A stretch of DNA of 8,135 nucleotides from Comamonadaceae bacterium (GTDB lineage Bacteria > Pseudomonadota > Gammaproteobacteria > Burkholderiales > Burkholderiaceae_C), in NCBI GenBank assembly GCA_947371775.1, contig CANBQX010000087.1:1-8135 (forward strand). Direction: 5' to 3'. Below the pieces are notes generated by a model, which saw only the letters and a list, made by a program, of their open reading frames with translations, was not told where the DNA came from and searched no databases. The translations under genes were made by a program, and so were the position numbers. Below, in pieces: positions 1-5,844 of the stretch; positions within the stretch are counted from its first letter, which is position 1; every line of letters begins with the position of its first letter.

Positions 1-440
1 CGCTCACCTACACAGTCGCAGCGGACGGCACCGGCGCCAGCCGGGGCTTGGTCAATGGAGACAGCTTGAGCGGCAACTTGAGTACTACTGCCACCGGCTT
101 AAGCGGCGTGAACACCTACACCATTGACGCCAGCAGCCTTGCCAACGGCAACTACCGCATCACGGCCAACAACGGCACACTCACCATCACCCCACGCCCC
201 GTCACGGTGACTGCAGACAACCTAAGCAAGACCTACGGAGACGCTAACCCGGCGCTCACCTACACCGTGGCCCCGGACGGCACCGGCACCAGCCGGGGTC
301 TGGTCGATGGCGATAGCTTAGGCAGCTTGAGTACTTTGGCCACAGCGTCTAGCCCGGAAAGCAGCTACACCATCGACGCCAGCAGCCTCGCCAACGGCAA
401 CTACCTGATTACGGCCAACAACGGAACGCTGACCATCAAG
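1..440 (+). repeat. Tandem MBG-like repeats, about 252 bp (84 residue) period
   Basis: The base string CGCTCACCTACAC occurs at 1 and again at 253, giving a period of 252 bp. The second copy (195-440, from RPVTVTADNLSKTYGDANPA to NNGTLTIK) aligns with the first almost throughout. It has one codon fewer in the middle (GDSLSGNLS versus GDSLGSLS). The copies match at DNA level over long stretches, for example in the segment encoding SSLANGNY, so duplication is fairly recent or homogenised. The most divergent part is a short segment before the YTID motif. More copies presumably lie to the left of the window. Confidence 0.85.
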
Positions 441-605
441 CAATTAAAAATCTACCGAGAGGCGAGTCCACTTGCCTACAGTGATTCATCAGCCAATGCA
501 GGTGCCACTGTCGGGGCACTGAGCCAAACCTTCGCTAGCACCCGTATGTCAGGTGTTGCGACGCTGCAGGGTGTAGGCGTGAAGTTGCCGGAGGGCGCTT
601 GGTAA
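3..605 (+). CDS. Two-partner secretion exoprotein (TpsA-type, MBG-repeat adhesin), C-terminal part
   Basis: This is the 3' end of a reading frame that is already open at the left edge; its true start lies outside the window. The visible 200 residues begin in one MBG-like beta repeat (compare motif LTYTV...DGTG.SRGLV.GDSL...YTIDASSLANGNY.ITANNGTLTI), continue through a second copy, and end in a 55-residue non-repeated tail rich in Ser and Ala that closes with GVGVKLPEGAW. MBG-type repeats are common in long secreted hemagglutinin-like proteins of Betaproteobacteria, where they form stacked beta modules in the passenger. The next gene encodes a TpsB transporter and overlaps this one by 7 bases, so this is most likely its exported partner and would act at the cell surface. 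The N-terminal TPS secretion domain that would prove this is not in the window. An alternative is a repeat protein exported by another route, but the adjacent transporter makes that less likely. Confidence 0.85.
   Translation, partial: LTYTVAADGTGASRGLVNGDSLSGNLSTTATGLSGVNTYTIDASSLANGNYRITANNGTLTITPRPVTVTADNLSKTYGDANPALTYTVAPDGTGTSRGLVDGDSLGSLSTLATASSPESSYTIDASSLANGNYLITANNGTLTIKQLKIYREASPLAYSDSSANAGATVGALSQTFASTRMSGVATLQGVGVKLPEGAW
590..595 (+). promoter_or_regulatory. Shine-Dalgarno-like GGAGGG before the TpsB gene
   Basis: A GGAGGG stretch ends only 3 bases before the TTG at 599, closer than the usual 5-9 bases. It lies inside the last codons of the exoprotein gene. It supports initiation near 599 but leaves some doubt about the exact start codon. 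Confidence 0.4.
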
Positions 606-2329
606 CACGAACCTTTTACCCTGGCGTAGTCAATCTGCGACGGGGTGTGTTTCCTCGTCTGTTTTTGGTGGGTCTAGCCCTTAGCAATGGCGGAACTCAG
701 GCACAAACTGTGCCCAACCTTCCCAATGCTGGTAGGTTGCTTCAAGAGATCATGCCCTCGGTCGAATTCATTCGTCCCAAGATCAGCAGCCCCTTACGTC
801 TTCAGGCTGCCCCCGAGGTGCCACTGCCTGAAACCAGTCCATTTGTTCTGCGGCAGATCCGTATCACTGGCAATACCGTCTTTGATACTCCAACGCTGCA
901 TGCCTTGGTGGCACATGTAGAGGGTCAAAAACTGACTTTGCCCCAACTCAGTGACGCGATATATGCAATCACGGAGTTTTACCGCAAGTCGGGCTATCCG
1001 TTGGCGCGCGCCATTATTCCGGTTCAAACCATTGACCAAGGGAGCGTTACTGTCCAAGTCATTGAAGCCCATATAGGCGAAGTCGAATTGAACAATCACA
1101 GCATTGTGAACACCGATTTCTTGCGTGACACGCTGGCAGGAGTGCAACCCGGATTGGTGATTCAGCAGTTCACGATCGAAGATGTCTTGCAGCTACTCTT
1201 GGATGTGCCTGGCATTCTTCCTGCCGTAGTGATGCGCCCTGGGCAAGCTGTAGGTACGTCGGACTTGGTGCTTGATGTACAGCCTGGAGCGGGCTTCAAC
1301 GCTGACGCGACCTTGGACAGCTATGGTGGACGTTATACGGGACGCCAACGCATGGCGGCCAACCTGCAGTGGTACAACCCCGTTCGCCGGGGCGATACCT
1401 TGGGCCTGTCCGCGCTGAGCTCTGGCAGCGGCCTGGGCTACGGGCGCGTGAGCTATGAGATTCCACTGACAGGACGAGGTCCAACCTTGGGCGCAGCCCT
1501 GTCGTCTCTCAAATACGCATTAGGGGACACTGCGCAAAATCTGAACGCCCATGGGAGCGCACAACAAAACAGCGTTTGGTTGCGCAACTACCTTGCGCGC
1601 AGCACCTCAAGGCAGGTGACTGCGCGTCTGCAATTTGATAGCTCGACCTTGCGCGACGACGTGGACAGCACTGGCGTACTGACGGATCGTCAGATCAAGG
1701 TGCTGGGCTTGGATTTGCAGGCCCAGGGCGTCGATGCTTGGGGTGGCGGTGGGAGTAGCAGTGCCAGCCTGGGATTTCATACGGGCAGCGTCAGTTTTGA
1801 CAACGATGCTGCGCAAAGCGCCGATGCAAGCAGTGCACAAACCCAAGGTAACTTCAGCCTGTTGAATATGGGCTTGGAGCGCAACCAGACCTTGGGGTCG
1901 CAAACAAGTCTGTGGGTGAGCTTCAATGGCCAATGGGCAAGGAACAATTTAGACACATCACAAAAATTCTCGCTCGGTGGTGCGCGCAGTGTGCGGGCCT
2001 ACGAGCCGGGCGTTCTGTCCGGCGACTCGGGTCAATTGGTGAGTGTGGAGCTGCGCCAGAACTTGCCCCTGGATGGGCTGACCGCGGGCCAGTGGCGCGC
2101 CGTGTTGTTTGCCGACGCGGGGGGGGTGCAAATCAACCGCTCGCCGTGGAGCGGTGGAGACAACCAAGCAAGTATCAGCGGCGTGGGTGTGGGTTTGGAT
2201 TGGAGGGGGGCGTCACGCTGGAATGCGCGCTTGTACATCGCCCGTTCGATGGGTGCGCAGCCCAGCCAATTGGCTGGCTCTGATTCAGCCCATGGAAGCG
2301 CTTGGCTGGAGATCAGCAAAGGGTTTTAG
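599..2329 (+). CDS. Two-partner secretion outer-membrane transporter, TpsB (FhaC/ShlB/HecB family)
   Basis: The 576-residue protein has the length and layout of a TpsB transporter, which secretes its TpsA partner across the outer membrane. A signal peptide fits residues 1-35: a basic stretch (RR at 14-15), a hydrophobic core, and a possible cleavage after TQA. An N-terminal helix region (NAGRLLQE, 43-50) is followed by a POTRA domain at about 82-164 (FVLRQIRITGNTVF...YRKSGYPLARA), a second POTRA-like segment to about 228, and a beta barrel to the end. The L6-loop motif is VRAY at 465-468 followed by SGD, a variant of the VRGY/F seen in FhaC. The protein ends in Phe, as outer-membrane barrels do. 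The TTG start at 599 overlaps the exoprotein stop by 7 bases, which suggests translational coupling. An in-frame GTG at 647 is an alternative but would shorten the signal peptide to about 19 residues. An 8-G tract lies near residues 506-509. Confidence 0.95.
   Translation: MVTRTFYPGVVNLRRGVFPRLFLVGLALSNGGTQAQTVPNLPNAGRLLQEIMPSVEFIRPKISSPLRLQAAPEVPLPETSPFVLRQIRITGNTVFDTPTLHALVAHVEGQKLTLPQLSDAIYAITEFYRKSGYPLARAIIPVQTIDQGSVTVQVIEAHIGEVELNNHSIVNTDFLRDTLAGVQPGLVIQQFTIEDVLQLLLDVPGILPAVVMRPGQAVGTSDLVLDVQPGAGFNADATLDSYGGRYTGRQRMAANLQWYNPVRRGDTLGLSALSSGSGLGYGRVSYEIPLTGRGPTLGAALSSLKYALGDTAQNLNAHGSAQQNSVWLRNYLARSTSRQVTARLQFDSSTLRDDVDSTGVLTDRQIKVLGLDLQAQGVDAWGGGGSSSASLGFHTGSVSFDNDAAQSADASSAQTQGNFSLLNMGLERNQTLGSQTSLWVSFNGQWARNNLDTSQKFSLGGARSVRAYEPGVLSGDSGQLVSVELRQNLPLDGLTAGQWRAVLFADAGGVQINRSPWSGGDNQASISGVGVGLDWRGASRWNARLYIARSMGAQPSQLAGSDSAHGSAWLEISKGF
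2119..2126 (+). repeat. Homopolymeric G8 tract inside the TpsB gene
   Basis: Eight consecutive G bases lie in the codons for A-G-G-V at about residues 507-510 of the transporter. A second run of six G follows at 2205-2210. Slippage by one base would change the frame of the last barrel strands and remove the terminal Phe. Such tracts drive phase variation in some surface-protein genes; here that is only a possibility. Confidence 0.6.
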
Positions 2330-2333
2330 GCAA

Positions 2334-2349
2334 AGAGAGTCAGAGAGTC
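2334..2349. repeat. Tandem 8-bp repeat between convergent genes
   Basis: AGAGAGTC occurs twice in direct tandem in the 27-base gap (2330-2356) between the convergent TpsB and hydrolase genes. I see no hairpin with a T tract here, so no intrinsic terminator can be assigned to either gene. Confidence 0.5.
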
Positions 2350-2356
2350 CACCGCA

Positions 2357-2920
2357 TCAAAGCGAGCTCATGAACTGACCCAAGGCCACAAGCCCTTGCG
2401 GCCAAACACCAAGTTGGGCCTCCATGTCGAAATGTCCCTTGTTTCCCGCATCGACCCATGTTGCCTGCCAAGCATTCGCAAAAATGCGTGCTCTGTCGAA
2501 CGAGACATAAGGATCATTTCGACTGGCCACCACCATGGATTTAAAAGGCAAGGGTCGCAGAAGCATCGGACCAAAACCCTGAACCGGGTTATTCGAAGAC
2601 CCTTCGAGCACATCACGGTCTGTGGGCGCGACCAGAAATGCGCCTGCTATTCTGCGCGCCAGTTCCGGCTGGTCAAAAGCCCAGCGCATGGTCAGAGAGG
2701 TTGCGGCGCTGTGCGCAATCAAAAGCACAGGCTTCGTGGCGCTGCGAATCGCAATGGTGAGTTGCTTCTCCCATTCAGAATAAACAGGGTGTACCCAATC
2801 CGACTGTTGAACGCGCACGAATTCAGGAAAAGCCATTTCCCACAGGGTTTGCCAATGCCCCGCCCCCGCGCCTTCGCGTCCTGGCAGTACCAATACACTG
2901 AATTTTTCGAATGGTTGCAT
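2357..2920 (-). CDS. RBBP9/YdeN-family alpha/beta serine hydrolase
   Basis: From the ATG at 2918-2920 the protein has 187 residues, the usual size of the RBBP9/YdeN family of small cytosolic alpha/beta hydrolases. Family marks are VLVLPG at 9-14 followed by GHWQTLWE (21-28), DWVHP (41-45), the nucleophile segment IAHSAAT with Ser71, LVAPTD (96-101), VVASRNDPY with Asp136, and GHF with His163; Ser71-Asp136-His163 form the expected triad. The nucleophile elbow is unusual: it reads A-H-S-A-A, whereas family members usually keep a glycine two residues after the serine. There is no signal peptide or membrane segment. A GTG at 2957-2959, 3 bases after the preceding stop codon, would add 13 residues that do not look like family sequence; neither start has a good Shine-Dalgarno site, and I chose the ATG because of the length. 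It is the last gene of the operon with the two oxygenases. Substrate unknown. Confidence 0.88.
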   Translation of the reverse strand: MQPFEKFSVLVLPGREGAGAGHWQTLWEMAFPEFVRVQQSDWVHPVYSEWEKQLTIAIRSATKPVLLIAHSAATSLTMRWAFDQPELARRIAGAFLVAPTDRDVLEGSSNNPVQGFGPMLLRPLPFKSMVVASRNDPYVSFDRARIFANAWQATWVDAGNKGHFDMEAQLGVWPQGLVALGQFMSSL

Positions 2921-2962
2921 GGGGCTTTGATGTGCGTTTTGCACCGCTAGCCGCAGCACTAA

Positions 2963-3538
2963 TCAGGCAGTCTCTTTCAGCACCGACGGTTCAAAAGGCT
3001 TGCGGCTGAATACTTCGCGCAGCATCGGCTCGAAATAGGACAAGGGTTTTGTCGGGTAGGCCGGGTCAAAGGCCGCTTGGTCGTAGAGTTCGCAGAAACG
3101 GGCGCAGCTATTGAACCAGGGGTGGTCTTTGTAGGCGAGGTAGCCGTCGGGGTTGTTGCCGTAATGGTGGGCGTAGTACTTCATCTGAAACAGACCGTGC
3201 ATTTCAATCACCCAGGTCACTTCGGCGCGCACATAAGGACGCAGTATGGCCGCCGCCATTTGCGAGTGGTTCTCGGGAGCCAGCGCATCACCAATGTCGT
3301 GCACCAACGCGGCGACCACCGTTTCCAGATCGGCGCCATCGGCCTCGGCGCGGGTGGCGCTTTGCAGTGAATGTTCCAAGCGGCTGATTTGGTAACCCTG
3401 CAGCGAGTCGCCCAGTCCTTTCAGCGCACTCAGCAGGCGATCCGGCAGACCGCGAATGTAGTCATGCTCCAGGCTTTGCAGGAATTGGTATTCCTCCGCG
3501 GTGCCATCTTTCATCTGGGTGAATGCAACTTGTTTCAT
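2963..3538 (-). CDS. tmpB: HD-domain di-iron oxygenase, probable TmpB (1-hydroxy-2-(trimethylammonio)ethylphosphonate oxygenase)
   Basis: The 191-residue protein is an HD-domain protein of the kind usually labelled 'predicted HD phosphohydrolase'. Possible metal ligands are His56 (RLEHSLQ), His80-Asp81 (VHDIGD), His91 (PENHS), His114 (EMHGLFQ) and Asp153 (LYDQ). That six-ligand pattern fits the mixed-valent di-iron HD oxygenases (PhnZ, TmpB, myo-inositol oxygenase), which cleave C-P or C-C bonds, rather than simple one-metal phosphohydrolases. TmpB converts the hydroxylated trimethylammonio-ethylphosphonate made by TmpA into glycine betaine and phosphate. The gene directly upstream encodes a TmpA-like oxygenase, ending 41 bases before this start, which is the main reason for the name. 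The ATG start has an AAGG at 3546-3549, 7 bases upstream. The protein is probably cytosolic; no signal peptide or membrane segment is seen. PhnZ is the main alternative, but PhnZ is normally paired with a PhnY oxygenase of a different type. Confidence 0.72.
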   Translation of the reverse strand: MKQVAFTQMKDGTAEEYQFLQSLEHDYIRGLPDRLLSALKGLGDSLQGYQISRLEHSLQSATRAEADGADLETVVAALVHDIGDALAPENHSQMAAAILRPYVRAEVTWVIEMHGLFQMKYYAHHYGNNPDGYLAYKDHPWFNSCARFCELYDQAAFDPAYPTKPLSYFEPMLREVFSRKPFEPSVLKETA

Positions 3539-3579
3539 GGTGAAGCCTTGTGGGTGAGCGCAGTAGGGATGTACAAACC

Positions 3580-4695
3580 TCAGGCGCCGAAGCGGCGACT
3601 CAGAATGCGGTAGGTGCTGCGTGGACCGTCCCGGTCAATGTAGCAGCCTTGCAGTTGGCGATGGCCTTCGGCCGGTTTGAACTCGGTTCGGCCATGCAAG
3701 ACCCGGTTGTTGTCAAACATCATGAACCAGCCTGGATCGAGCCTAAAGCGCAGTTCGTAGCGCGGGTCTTCAAAGAGTTCGCCAAAGCGCTTGCGTGCTG
3801 CGTGGTAGCGGCGGGTGTCTGCCTCCGACATCAGTGGAATATCGTCCAGGCGTGGGCTGTAGTGAACACCCGTCATATGGCCCAGGCCATCGACTTCAAT
3901 CAGCGGGGTGACCGCGACCAGGTGGGCTTTGTCCCCATCGCGGTATTCAAAGCGCACTGGCACACGGCTTAGCAGCGCAAAGCCCTCGGGGTCTTCGGCG
4001 CGCACTTGAGCTGCGACCGCCAGGCTGTCCACCAGAGTGGACAGACCGCCGGAGGTTTCGTTTTGCAGGCATTGCAGGATTTGTATGCCCGGCACCGGAT
4101 CGCGGTAGGGGTTGTCTGTGTGCGGGCCCAAGGGCACCGGGCGGTAGGCCAGATCGTTGGAGCCGGGGCGGGAGTACACCTCAAAAAAGGCGCCAAAGTT
4201 GGTGTCGCGCACAAAGCCAAAGCGCTTTGCCACCTCGAGAATCGAATCCGATTGGGTGGGGCTGCCGTGAACCAGCAAAAAGCCACGGGTAATGAAGTCG
4301 CGCAGGGCACGGTGCAGAACCTCGTCTTGGGCCAGATCGTTCCAGGCATAGGTCGGCTGGGGCGAGAGGTCCGCAGTCCACGGCTGGGGCGCTGGGCATT
4401 CTTCCGAGATCACGCTGCCTGCGATCAACTCCTGGGGATCAAAGTCGCCCGCAAAGCCGTCGCTGAAGGCCAAATGAACTTGCGAGTGGTCTGCGTTCCA
4501 GCTTGCTGACGTCAGGTGCAAGTCGGTGGGTAGCTGATGGGGGTTCATCAGGCGTTGGCCGGTCACGGTATCGCGCTGGCTGGGGTCGTAGCTGCGGGCA
4601 CGCAACCACAAAGCCGGTAAGGGGGTCGCCGTCGCATCGCGTCGCAAGACGACGTGGGGTGGGGTGGCGGAAGTGTCAATTTCTATGGCAGTCAC
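3580..4695 (-). CDS. tmpA: Gamma-butyrobetaine-hydroxylase-like Fe(II)/2-oxoglutarate dioxygenase, probable TmpA
   Basis: From the GTG at 4693-4695 this is a 371-residue protein with a GBBH-like N-terminal domain (about 1-100) and a TauD/TfdA catalytic domain (about 115-371). Iron ligands are His192 and Asp194 (GPHTDNPYR) and His334 (RVLHGRTEF); Arg346 (GHRQLQGCYIDRDG) is placed to bind 2-oxoglutarate. Aromatic residues such as Tyr184 (NDLAY) match the part of GBBH that holds the trimethylammonium group. With a TmpB-like gene 41 bases downstream, the best call is TmpA, which hydroxylates 2-(trimethylammonio)ethylphosphonate at C1; gamma-butyrobetaine hydroxylase itself is the alternative. The cysteines that bind zinc in the N-terminal domain of GBBH are missing: the first Cys is residue 100. 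An upstream in-frame TTG at 4732-4734 would add 13 residues but has no Shine-Dalgarno site, while the GTG has AGGA at 9 bases. No transporter or regulator gene for phosphonates is seen nearby. Confidence 0.75.
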   Translation of the reverse strand: MTAIEIDTSATPPHVVLRRDATATPLPALWLRARSYDPSQRDTVTGQRLMNPHQLPTDLHLTSASWNADHSQVHLAFSDGFAGDFDPQELIAGSVISEECPAPQPWTADLSPQPTYAWNDLAQDEVLHRALRDFITRGFLLVHGSPTQSDSILEVAKRFGFVRDTNFGAFFEVYSRPGSNDLAYRPVPLGPHTDNPYRDPVPGIQILQCLQNETSGGLSTLVDSLAVAAQVRAEDPEGFALLSRVPVRFEYRDGDKAHLVAVTPLIEVDGLGHMTGVHYSPRLDDIPLMSEADTRRYHAARKRFGELFEDPRYELRFRLDPGWFMMFDNNRVLHGRTEFKPAEGHRQLQGCYIDRDGPRSTYRILSRRFGA

Positions 4696-4704
4696 GGCGG
4701 TCCA

Positions 4705-4708
4705 TCCT
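4705..4708 (-). promoter_or_regulatory. Ribosome binding site AGGA for the TmpA-like gene
   Basis: AGGA on the - strand lies 9 bases before the GTG at 4693-4695. The upstream TTG at 4732-4734 has no comparable site, so this decides the start in favour of GTG. Confidence 0.5.
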
Positions 4709-4781
4709 ATGGGCAGTGGTAGGGGTTTCGCCAAGATGGTAATCCAAGGCGCTTAGCGACAAGGGCGGTAGTTGCCCCCGA

Positions 4782-4798
4782 TCAATTTGTGTAATTGA
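4782..4798. promoter_or_regulatory. Palindromic operator candidate TCAATT-N5-AATTGA
   Basis: A perfect inverted repeat with 6-bp arms and a 5-bp TGTGT spacer sits in the leader of the TmpA-like gene, 87 bases before the preferred GTG. It is A+T-rich in a G+C-rich surround, as operators for dimeric regulators often are. Its right arm overlaps the last of three TGTCAA repeats. The regulator is not known. Confidence 0.45.
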
Positions 4799-4827
4799 CA
4801 GGCGCTTTTTGACAGACGCTCTTGACA
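4795..4827 (-). repeat. Three phased TGTCAA direct repeats in the operon leader
   Basis: Read on the - strand, TGTCAA occurs at 4827-4822, 4814-4809 and 4800-4795, at 13 and 14 base steps. The first two copies extend to TGTCAAGAGCGTC and TGTCAAAAAGCGCC, so the unit is about TGTCAARAGCGYC. On the + strand the same hexamers read TTGACA, but no gene lies on that strand to use them as -35 boxes. A tandem binding site for a regulator of the downstream operon is a reasonable reading; no clear sigma-70 promoter could be assigned. Confidence 0.5.
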
Positions 4828-4832
4828 GTGCC

Positions 4833-4858
4833 CGGGTGCTCGGTGCACTGCGCACCCG
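4833..4858 (-). terminator. GC-rich hairpin after trhO, weak terminator candidate
   Basis: CGGGTGC (4833-4839) and GCACCCG (4852-4858) form a perfect 7-bp stem with a 12-base loop, 14 bases past the trhO stop codon. No T tract follows on the - strand, so it may end transcription poorly or only stabilise the 3' end of the dnaK-dnaJ-trhO message. Confidence 0.3.
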
Positions 4859-4872
4859 CCAGTGCCAAGGCT

Positions 4873-5817
4873 TTAATCGGCCATTCGTCCAATATGCGTT
4901 TGCGCGCGCGCCTTGGCCAGCAGCCATTGGCGCTGGCGTTCACGGGCGCTGTTTTTTTGCTCTGGCGTGCTCACGCTAAAGCAGCGCGGGCAGCTCACAC
5001 CGGCCTCGTACTGCGGGGAGTGCAGTGCACCCTCAGGCAGCGGCTGTCGGCAGCAGCGGCAGAGCTGGTGGTCGCCAGGCTGCAGGCCGTGGCCCACCGA
5101 CACGCGCTCATCAAACACAAAGCATTCGCCTTGCCAGAGGCTCTCCTCGGCGGGTACTGTTTCGAGGTATTTCAGAATGCCACCCTCGAGGTGGTAGACC
5201 TCGTCAAAGCCTTGGGCGCGCAGCAGGGCGGTGGACTTTTCGCAGCGTATGCCGCCGGTGCAGAACATGGCGACCCGGGGTTTTTTGCCGTCGCGCGCTT
5301 GCAGGGCGGGTGCTTGCGCGGCCCAGGCAGGCAACTCCGAGAACGTTTGGATGCGCGGGTCCAGCGCCCCCGCAAAGGTACCGATCTCGACCTCGTAGTC
5401 ATTGCGCGTGTCCACCAGCACCACATCGGGCGCGCTGATCAGTGCGTTCCAATCCTGCGGTTTGACATAGGTGCCAGCGCCGGTCGTGGGGCTGATGCCC
5501 GGTACGCCCATGGTCACGATTTCTTTTTTCAGCCGCACCTTCATGCGGTGAAAGGGCGCTTTGTTCGACCAGGACTCTTTGTGCACCAAGGTGGCGAATG
5601 CCGGGTCAGCGCGCAGAAAAGCCAGTACCGCCTGCACGTCCTCTTGGGCCCCTGCGATCGTGCTGTTGATGCCTTCGCGGGCCAGCAAAATCAGCCCTTT
5701 GACATTGCGCGCAAGGCACAAGTCCAGCAGGGGTGCCCGACGCTGCGCGAAGTCGGGCAGATCGACAAACAAATAAAAGGCAGCCGTCAGGTAAGGGGGG
5801 CTTAACTGCGGGTTCAT
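4873..5817 (-). CDS. trhO: tRNA uridine(34) hydroxylase, rhodanese family (TrhO/YceA)
   Basis: TrhO performs oxygen-dependent hydroxylation of U34 in tRNA anticodons, the first step to 5-(carboxy)methoxyuridine. The protein has 314 residues from the ATG. The N-terminal UPF0176 part (about 10-105) contains AAFYLFVDL and LLAREGINSTIAG; the rhodanese domain (about 118-220) contains VDTRNDYEVEIGTF and the active-site loop FCTGGIRCEKS with Cys186 and Cys192. HLEGGILKYLE follows, and a C-terminal cysteine cluster (CRCC at 253-256, CPRC at 276-279) looks like a metal site. The GTG at 5821-5823 would add only two residues; I prefer the ATG. The gene starts 27 bases after the dnaJ stop and has no visible promoter of its own, so it probably shares the dnaK-dnaJ transcript. 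Probably cytosolic. Confidence 0.94.
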   Translation of the reverse strand: MNPQLSPPYLTAAFYLFVDLPDFAQRRAPLLDLCLARNVKGLILLAREGINSTIAGAQEDVQAVLAFLRADPAFATLVHKESWSNKAPFHRMKVRLKKEIVTMGVPGISPTTGAGTYVKPQDWNALISAPDVVLVDTRNDYEVEIGTFAGALDPRIQTFSELPAWAAQAPALQARDGKKPRVAMFCTGGIRCEKSTALLRAQGFDEVYHLEGGILKYLETVPAEESLWQGECFVFDERVSVGHGLQPGDHQLCRCCRQPLPEGALHSPQYEAGVSCPRCFSVSTPEQKNSARERQRQWLLAKARAQTHIGRMAD

Positions 5818-5844
5818 GGCCACTACGGTACGCTTGCGCTGCCC

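Noticed and set aside
1..440. Repeats as a CRISPR array
   Set aside because: The period is 252 bp, the repeats are coding and in frame, and there are no unique spacers between short repeats.
2330..2356. Bidirectional terminator between the convergent genes
   Set aside because: Only a short tandem AGAGAGTC repeat is present; no inverted repeat with a T tract was found.
2396..2950. Open frame of 184 codons on the + strand opposite the hydrolase
   Set aside because: Covers the hydrolase gene, whose motifs are clear; the translation resembles no family.
4006..4509. Open frame of 167 codons on the + strand opposite the TmpA-like gene
   Set aside because: Antisense shadow of a gene with intact catalytic residues; no ribosome site of note.
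4795..4827. Three TTGACA hexamers on the + strand as sigma-70 -35 boxes
   Set aside because: No matching -10 box at 16-18 bases and no gene on the + strand downstream; better read as TGTCAA repeats for the - strand operon.
4822..5805. Long open frame of 327 codons on the + strand opposite trhO
   Set aside because: It is the mirror of a well-recognised gene in G+C-rich DNA, and its translation shows no recognisable domain.
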